NCBI RefSeq assembly: GCF_001730235.1
Contig: NZ_MIJF01000013.1
Span: 62,001 to 126,000 of the forward strand
Reading direction: 5' to 3'
DNA from: Vulcanibacillus modesticaldus
GTDB lineage: Bacteria > Bacillota > Bacilli > Tepidibacillales > Tepidibacillaceae
Length of the DNA stretch: 64,000 nucleotides
The notes beneath the pieces were generated by a model. That model worked only from the letters and a program-made list of their open reading frames with translations, was not told the DNA's origin and did not search any database. Below, one piece after another: positions 59,023-64,000 of the stretch. Made by a program: the position numbers and the translations under genes. Position 1 is the first letter of the stretch. Each line of letters opens with the position of its first letter.

Positions 59023-59964
59023 TTACGAAGTGATTATATCATCAAAAATTCTACCCGCTATCTGTGTCGGAGCTAATTCCTTTTTGAGCATAGCTTCTTT
59101 CAGTGAGGTATAATCATTGGTCTTGGTGTATTTATTCACCTTATCTTGAAATATATCATGGAGAATTAGAAATAATTCTCTCTCTGCATTTTGGTACCGT
59201 TTTTTTTCTAAGATCCCGGTCTTTCTGATGTGTTCTAAATGTGCTAATATCTTCTTCCACAATAAATCAATACCCTTTTTCTCGATGCTTATTGTTTTGA
59301 TAATCGGTGGTTTCCATCCATAATTTTGTTTTGAAGTATCAATTAACATTTTGAGTTCATTTAATAATTTTTCCGTTCCTAATAAATCACTTTTATTTAT
59401 CACAAAAATATCTGCTATTTCCATAATACCAGCTTTAAAAGCTTGAACACTATCACCTGAACCCGGATTGAGAACAACAGTTATCGAGTCTGCAATATTT
59501 ATAATATCTAATTCGGATTGACCAACACCAACGGTTTCAACGATGATTATATCTTTCCCCATCGCATCTAATATCTTGATAGTTTCATTTGTTGCCCTCG
59601 ATAATCCACCTAGCGTACCCCTATTACCCATACTTCTGATGAAAACTTCAGGGTCATTAGCATGTCTTTGCATTCTGACCCGATCTCCCAAGAGAGCTCC
59701 ACCAGAAAAAGGGCTACTTGGGTCAACTGCTATCACACCAACAGATAAGCCATTTTTCCGAATTTCTTGGATTAAACCATCGACTAATGTACTTTTACCT
59801 GCCCCTGGTGATCCCGTAATTCCAATAACCTTTGCTTTTCCGGTATGTTGATAGATAAGATTGAGCAATTGATTCTTTTCTCGTGAATTATTTTCAACAA
59901 TCGAGATCGCTTTAGCAGCACTTCTCTTATCTCCTTGAAGCAGCTTTTTTACTAGAATTTCCAA
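59023..59964 (-). CDS. meaB: MeaB/ArgK-type G3E GTPase (acyl-CoA mutase chaperone)
   Basis: A 313-residue GTPase. Walker A is GITGSPGAGKSTLVDGL, then VDPSSPFSGGALLGDRVRMQ (switch region), DIIIVETVGVGQSE (Walker B) and FVINKSDL (base recognition). MeaB loads and protects adenosylcobalamin in methylmalonyl-CoA-type mutases. No mutase gene lies in this window, though mutase and meaB are often adjacent. TTG at 59964 is preferred because GGTGGGTG precedes it as for glpX; an ATG at 59979 lacks a Shine-Dalgarno. Confidence 0.9.
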   Translation of the reverse strand: MEILVKKLLQGDKRSAAKAISIVENNSREKNQLLNLIYQHTGKAKVIGITGSPGAGKSTLVDGLIQEIRKNGLSVGVIAVDPSSPFSGGALLGDRVRMQRHANDPEVFIRSMGNRGTLGGLSRATNETIKILDAMGKDIIIVETVGVGQSELDIINIADSITVVLNPGSGDSVQAFKAGIMEIADIFVINKSDLLGTEKLLNELKMLIDTSKQNYGWKPPIIKTISIEKKGIDLLWKKILAHLEHIRKTGILEKKRYQNAERELFLILHDIFQDKVNKYTKTNDYTSLKEAMLKKELAPTQIAGRIFDDIITS

Positions 59965-60022
59965 GGTTAACACCCACATTCGCTTAATAATTGGCTTCTA
60001 GCTGTAGGTCATTATATACTCC

Positions 60023-60349
60023 CTAATTCTGATTATTTTCTGTAATTTGATCGGTATCTTTTTTGGAAGCAATTTCTTGGTTGGTAACCTTTAATTGCTC
60101 AAGTTCTTCCTTTAACTTTGCCTTTTCCTTTTCTAGGGCTTTAATCTTCTTAATCATTTTAATTTGGTTCATTGATGAAATAATTACCATGAAAATTGCG
60201 CCAACTAAAATCGAAAATATTATTACGAAAATCAATTTAATTTCAGCTTCATAAAAGAAAAAATCAATTGTCACTGGTTGAATATTCATTACTGCAAATG
60301 TCACGATTAAAAGCGTAAAAATTAGTAAAAAAATTACCCTCGCTTGCAT
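60023..60349 (-). CDS. LapA-domain (DUF1049) membrane protein
   Basis: A 108-residue protein with two transmembrane helices (about 3-22 and 38-60) joined by the family segment NIQPVTIDFFFYEAEI, and a cytoplasmic coiled coil of Lys/Glu heptads (about 65-95). It resembles LapA/YciS-type proteins, which in E. coli act with LapB in envelope quality control; the role in Gram-positives is unknown. It stands between xapX and meaB. Confidence 0.8.
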   Translation of the reverse strand: MQARVIFLLIFTLLIVTFAVMNIQPVTIDFFFYEAEIKLIFVIIFSILVGAIFMVIISSMNQIKMIKKIKALEKEKAKLKEELEQLKVTNQEIASKKDTDQITENNQN

Positions 60350-60433
60350 ATTATCACATCCTTCAATATTTATTTCTCCATTAATAAAATTTATCCTTTT
60401 TTTCTATATTTAAGTTATAACAAAAATGTTACG

Positions 60434-60446
60434 CACTTTTGGGAGT
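60434..60446 (+). repeat. Remnant resembling the 66-bp repeat core
   Basis: CACTTTTGGGAGT matches the core segment of the full copies and lies directly beside the U-tract of the xapX terminator, like the other copies. It is only 13 nt long with diverged flanks; GTTACG just before it may also be related. Confidence 0.4.
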
Positions 60447-60490
60447 AAAAAAACACGACCATCAAGTCGTTTTGACTCTCAAGCCGTGTT
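60447..60490 (-). terminator. Terminator of xapX
   Basis: AACACG (60452-60457) pairs with CGTGTT (60485-60490) and an inner AGTC/GACT pair (60465-60468, 60474-60477) continues the stem, followed by about seven T residues on the minus strand. It lies 23 nt after the xapX stop. Confidence 0.75.
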
Positions 60491-60512
60491 TTAGTCATTT
60501 ATCTTTGATATT

Positions 60513-60668
60513 TTAGAAAAATAACTTATAAATTTGGAAACCTAGATATACACCAAATACTCCCATAACTCCGGATAACGCTGGTGGAGCTGGAATTGGT
60601 AATCTTAATAAACCGAATAGAAATCCTACGATTCCTCCGCTTAATGTTGCCATTATAATATCTTTCAT
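60513..60668 (-). CDS. XapX domain-containing small membrane protein
   Basis: A 51-residue protein: MKDIIMATLSGGIVGFLFGL, then LRLPIPAPPALSGVMGVFGV and YLGFQIYKLFF. The LRLPIPAPPALSG motif between two hydrophobic segments is the hallmark of the XapX family of tiny membrane proteins, whose function is unknown. Reading frame, a Shine-Dalgarno-like GGGTGAAAAG before ATG and its own terminator support it. It lies 13 bp downstream of the DUF1934 gene, probably in the same operon as the polyamine genes. It is easily missed because of its size. Confidence 0.85.
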   Translation of the reverse strand: MKDIIMATLSGGIVGFLFGLLRLPIPAPPALSGVMGVFGVYLGFQIYKLFF

Positions 60669-60681
60669 TTCTTTTCACCCT

Positions 60682-61116
60682 CTATTCTAAGTAGTCAATT
60701 TCTAGCTGATATCTTCCTATAAATTGGTTATTAGCTTTCATCTCGTATTCCAAGAGAATTTCCCCACCTGTAGTAGCCTTATTTTGAAAAGATAGTTTTT
60801 GTGTATAAACTTCTATTTCCATCTTCCCGTAGGGACTACGGTAATGGCTCCTATGTTGATAACCCTCCCGGAATACTTGATTCATGGTAATATCACCTTG
60901 TCGAATAATCGATAACTCTAATGGTAACCCAAACTTATTCCATTTTACAATAGTCCAAGTTTTACCAAATTGTTGTTCAGAGTTTTCTTGATATCTTAGA
61001 TAATATGCAGAGTTTTTTTCGAATATAGTTCCCGTATATTTTTCGTTTATAGTCTCTTTTTCCCCATTATCATAGACGATCTTTGATTTAATCCTAATAT
61101 TTACTTTTGTAGACAT
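60682..61116 (-). CDS. ywiB: DUF1934 (YwiB-like) beta-barrel protein
   Basis: A 144-residue soluble protein of the DUF1934 family (calycin-like barrel in the solved relative, as I recall). It contains VNIRIKSKIVYDNGEKETI and KWNKFGLPLELSIIRQGDIT. The function is unknown. GGAGTGAATAAT overlaps the speB end and precedes ATG at 61116, giving tight coupling with speB. B. subtilis ywiB lies in the same chromosomal region. Confidence 0.82.
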   Translation of the reverse strand: MSTKVNIRIKSKIVYDNGEKETINEKYTGTIFEKNSAYYLRYQENSEQQFGKTWTIVKWNKFGLPLELSIIRQGDITMNQVFREGYQHRSHYRSPYGKMEIEVYTQKLSFQNKATTGGEILLEYEMKANNQFIGRYQLEIDYLE

Positions 61117-61121
61117 ATTAT

Positions 61122-62003
61122 TCACTCCGATAATGGAAAAGCAAAGCCTAATAACATTTCTCTTATTAACTTTGAAGCTAAAATGGCTGTTTGATCTGCA
61201 GAATCATATATTGGAGCGACCTCTACAATATCTGCCCCCACAATATTAAGTTTTGCCTTAGAGATCTCCTGAATTGTAGCCAGCATTTCCTTAGATGTGA
61301 TTCCACCAGATTCAAGGGTACCTGTACCAGGTGCGAAGGCAGGATCGTGTACATCAATATCAATGGTGATGTATATCGGCCGCCCTTTTACATCCGGTAA
61401 AACCTTTTTAACAGGCTCTAAAACCTCAAAGGGATAAAAATTAATATTTTCCTTTGCAAATTCAAATTCTTCCTTTAAACCTGAACGTATCCCAAATTGG
61501 TATACATTCTTGCCACCTATTAATTCAACCACTTTACGAATCGGTGTAGCATGTGATAATGGTTCACCCTCATAGTCTGTTCTAAGGTCTGCATGGGCAT
61601 CAAAATGAAATACGACTAAATCAGGATATTTTTTGTACATTTCACGTATAATTGGCCAAGTTACAAGATGTTCTCCACCAAGACCAAATGGAAATTTCCC
61701 ATCCTTTAAAATTTTCCCCACAAATTCGCTAATCATTTTAATGCTTTTTTCCGGATTACCAAAAGGTAGTGGAATATCTCCTGCATCAAAATATTTTACT
61801 TCTTTTAGCTCCCGATCTAAATACGGGCTATACTCTTCAAGACCAATGGATACCTCTCTAATTCTCTTGGGGCCAAATCTAGACCCTGGACGATAGCTTA
61901 CTGTGAAATCCATTGGCATACCATAAATGACGACTTGGGCATCATCATAATTAGGATGGGATGCGATAAATACATTACCAGAATAAGCTTCATCAAATCT
62001 CAT
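61122..62003 (-). CDS. speB: Agmatinase
   Basis: A 293-residue ureohydrolase that converts agmatine to putrescine and urea. The dimanganese site is visible: GGEHLVTWP, VFHFDAHADLR and TIDIDVHDPAFAPGTG. It lies 4 bp after speE, as in B. subtilis; speE uses the putrescine it makes. No Shine-Dalgarno stronger than AAGGAGTAG is seen, 7 nt before ATG. Confidence 0.95.
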   Translation of the reverse strand: MRFDEAYSGNVFIASHPNYDDAQVVIYGMPMDFTVSYRPGSRFGPKRIREVSIGLEEYSPYLDRELKEVKYFDAGDIPLPFGNPEKSIKMISEFVGKILKDGKFPFGLGGEHLVTWPIIREMYKKYPDLVVFHFDAHADLRTDYEGEPLSHATPIRKVVELIGGKNVYQFGIRSGLKEEFEFAKENINFYPFEVLEPVKKVLPDVKGRPIYITIDIDVHDPAFAPGTGTLESGGITSKEMLATIQEISKAKLNIVGADIVEVAPIYDSADQTAILASKLIREMLLGFAFPLSE

Positions 62004-62007
62004 ATGA

Positions 62008-62838
62008 CTACTCCTTAGTTAAGTCCTCAACAAACTTCGGAAGACTAAATACTGCTTTATGAATTTGTTTTGAATAGTACTTAGTATCTAAATCTTTGAT
62101 GTTTTTGTCTTCTACTTTTAGTGGATCATATTTTTTGGATCCCATTGTAAAGCTCCATAATCCACTTGGATAAGTTGGAATGCTTACAGTATATAGACGG
62201 GTAATTGGAAAGATTGAGCTTATATCTTTAAATACTCTTCTTATTAGGTCCTTGTTGAACCATGGTGATTCAGTTTGAGCAACAAGGATACCATCTTCTT
62301 TCAGAGAATCAAAAATCCCTTGATAAAACCCTTTCTCAAACAACCCTACTGCAGGTCCAACAGGTTCAGTAGAATCAACCATGATTACATCAAATTCATT
62401 CTTATGATCATGGATATACTGAATGCCATCAACAACCTTTACATCAACCCTTGGGTCATCCAATGCTCCAGCAATTTCTGGTAAATATTTTTTGCTCATT
62501 TCAATAACTCGATCATCAATTTCTGCTAGAATAGCTTTTTCTACACTAGGATGTTTGATGATTTCACGAATAGCTCCTCCATCACCACCACCTACTACTA
62601 ATACTTTTTTAGGATTAGGATGGGTGTTTAATGCAACGTGAGTAATCATCTCATGATAAACAAATTCATCCTCAATTGTAGTCATTACCATTCCATCAAG
62701 AACGAGCATCCGTCCAAATTGATTGGTATCGATGATATCTAATTGTTGAAAGTTGGTTTTTTCGGAATGTAATGTGCGAGAAATTTTTGTAGTAATTCCA
62801 TGGTTTGGTGTTTGTTTTTCTGTATACCATAATTCCAT
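62008..62838 (-). CDS. speE: Spermidine synthase
   Basis: A 276-residue aminopropyltransferase joining putrescine with decarboxylated SAM. The binding motif [20 protein letters not shown] (about residues 81-100) and catalytic-site segment [20 protein letters not shown] are intact. It is the first gene of the speE-speB-ywiB-xapX group. GGAAGTGAGATG precedes ATG. Confidence 0.96.
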   Translation of the reverse strand: MELWYTEKQTPNHGITTKISRTLHSEKTNFQQLDIIDTNQFGRMLVLDGMVMTTIEDEFVYHEMITHVALNTHPNPKKVLVVGGGDGGAIREIIKHPSVEKAILAEIDDRVIEMSKKYLPEIAGALDDPRVDVKVVDGIQYIHDHKNEFDVIMVDSTEPVGPAVGLFEKGFYQGIFDSLKEDGILVAQTESPWFNKDLIRRVFKDISSIFPITRLYTVSIPTYPSGLWSFTMGSKKYDPLKVEDKNIKDLDTKYYSKQIHKAVFSLPKFVEDLTKE

Positions 62839-63111
62839 AACTAATCATCTCACTTCCTATAATCTTCGTTGATTAATTATTCATTTCTCTTAGATTGCCC
62901 GATTTTCCCCGATTTCACATCAGTCGTTATATATTTTTATCTATTTTTGTGATCTCTATCATTACATGCCCTAACGTCAACAAATTGTATTATATAAAAA
63001 GTTTATTAAAATGCAAGGAAAATTTATTGAACTAACTAGTATAATCAACTTTTTTTTAACCAATAATGGTGTAAAAAAAGGGTTCTTTACTTAGAGAGGA
63101 GGTAGACATAA

Positions 63112-64000
63112 GTGAATAAATATCAAGATAATTATCAGGAATTAAATAATCTGGCATTATATCGTTTCTTAAAAATGATTAAGAGATTTATTATTGTATC
63201 TCTTATTCTATTCTTTATTTCTAGTAGCGCTTTATTGTTTTTGTTCATTTACTTACAGTCCCAACCATTACCAAAAACTACAATAGAGCAAACTACTTTC
63301 ATCTATTCCATGGACGGTCAGGTTATTGATGATTTATATTCAGGAGAAAATCGTGTCTACGTACCTCTTTCTAAGATTCCTAAATCACTCATTGAAGCAA
63401 CCATTGCAATTGAAGATAGAAAGTTTTATCGCCATCTCGGAATTGATTTTGTAAGAATTGGTGGCGCATTAATTCAAGATGTTAAACATCGTTCCAAAGT
63501 TCAAGGGGCTAGCACCATCACTCAACAATTAGCTAGAAATCTCTATTTATATCTTGATAAGACCTGGGAAAGAAAAATCAATGAAGCCCTTTTAGCGATC
63601 CAGTTAGAGTTACAGTATAGTAAAGATGAAATTTTGGAAATGTATTTAAACCAGATTTATTATGGACATTCAGCAAACGGTGTGCAGTTAGCTGCAAAGA
63701 CCTATTTTGATAAGGATGTTTCTGAACTTAATCTAGCAGAAAGCGCCATGATAGCAGGAATCCCCAAAGGACCCGGTTATTATTCACCATTTATTAATCT
63801 AAAGAAAGCCAAAGAAAGACAAAAACAAGTTTTACAGGCCATGGTATCAGAAGGATATATTACCCAACAAGAAGCAAACGAAGCATACCAAGAAAAATTA
63901 GTTTTTAAAAATCCCAATAAGAAAAATTATCCTACCATTGCTCCCTATTTTCGTGATTTTATAGTTTCAACTTTAAAAACCAAATACGGATTTACTGAAG
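63112..64000 (+). CDS. pbpG: Class A penicillin-binding protein, N-terminal part (PbpG-like)
   Basis: The first 296 residues of a bifunctional peptidoglycan synthase, cut by the right edge. A cytoplasmic tail and one transmembrane helix (about 24-47) precede a GT51 transglycosylase domain. Its motifs are EDRKFYRHLGIDF (catalytic E101), GASTITQQLARNLYL and KDEILEMYLNQIYYG. The transpeptidase domain must lie beyond 64000. The start is GTG at 63112 with AGGAGGT upstream. Divergent from speE, as ywhE/pbpG is in B. subtilis, where it is forespore-expressed; the symbol rests on that synteny. Confidence 0.88.
   Translation, partial: MNKYQDNYQELNNLALYRFLKMIKRFIIVSLILFFISSSALLFLFIYLQSQPLPKTTIEQTTFIYSMDGQVIDDLYSGENRVYVPLSKIPKSLIEATIAIEDRKFYRHLGIDFVRIGGALIQDVKHRSKVQGASTITQQLARNLYLYLDKTWERKINEALLAIQLELQYSKDEILEMYLNQIYYGHSANGVQLAAKTYFDKDVSELNLAESAMIAGIPKGPGYYSPFINLKKAKERQKQVLQAMVSEGYITQQEANEAYQEKLVFKNPNKKNYPTIAPYFRDFIVSTLKTKYGFTE

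Overview
The window looks like a low-GC, Gram-positive, endospore-forming bacterium of the Bacillales. It carries many sporulation genes (spoIID, spoIIQ, spoIIID, spoIIR, spo0F, a YhcN-type lipoprotein and a pbpG-like gene), the delta subunit of RNA polymerase, flhO/flhP and mbl. Gene order closely follows the left arm of the Bacillus subtilis chromosome (pbpG-speE-speB ... pyrG-spo0F-fbaA-tal-murAB-glpX-rho-rpmE-tdk-prfA-prmC-spoIIR-ywlC ... glyA-upp-mnaA-atp-ywmB-murAA-spoIID-spoIIQ-spoIIID-mbl-flhO-flhP). Almost every gene is on the minus strand, so transcription runs from high to low coordinates. The exceptions are scoA/scoB and the penicillin-binding protein cut by the right edge. The genus cannot be fixed from the sequence alone; relatives of Tepidibacillus/Vulcanibacillus are a guess.

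Layout, right to left in the direction of transcription. (1) 63112-64000: a class A PBP fragment (+). (2) 62838-60023: speE, speB, a DUF1934 gene, a small xapX gene, lapA. (3) 59964-56600: meaB, rpoE (delta) and pyrG, with a recognisable CTP-sensing pyrG attenuator. (4) 56447-49044: spo0F (with a sigma-H promoter), fbaA, a transaldolase gene, the second murA, glpX, rho, rpmE, tdk and a yhcN-type lipoprotein gene. (5) 48885-38378: prfA, prmC, spoIIR, ywlC, mntP, a ZIP transporter, an arginine phosphatase, an MCP, rpiB, ywlG, glyA, upp, then mnaA. A DnaA-box cluster lies between spoIIR and ywlC. (6) 35659-37030 (+): a two-subunit CoA-transferase. (7) 35312-28135: a complete F1Fo ATP synthase operon (atpZ, I, B, E, F, H, A, G, D, C) behind a strong sigma-A promoter. 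(8) 27748-18038: an 11-subunit complex I operon (nuoABCDHIJKLMN) without the NADH-oxidising subunits NuoE/F/G. (9) 17810-13484: an S41 protease and a large S-layer-anchored subtilase. (10) 13427-10927: ywzB, ywmB, murA. (11) 10806-6068: a small membrane protein and an RND efflux pair, absent from this place in B. subtilis. (12) 5981-299: spoIID, spoIIQ, spoIIID, mbl, flhO, flhP and an EpuA-like membrane protein. (13) 174-1: the start of a CDP-alcohol phosphatidyltransferase.

The energy genes form one block: complex I and ATP synthase are adjacent and co-directional. The sporulation genes have compartment-specific promoter signatures (sigma-F before spoIIQ, sigma-E before spoIIID, sigma-H before spo0F).

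The less ordinary features are in the intergenic DNA: (a) the upp leader has two perfect interleaved helices (a possible pseudoknot) that would bring a distant strong Shine-Dalgarno next to the upp start; (b) a 66-bp palindromic repeat, with shorter relatives, sits just beyond minus-strand terminators; (c) the ribosome binding sites of spoIID and of the yhcN-type gene are each locked by a perfect upstream complement; (d) three DnaA-box-like 9-mers lie in a palindrome upstream of ywlC. No tRNA, rRNA, CRISPR array or complete insertion sequence was seen.
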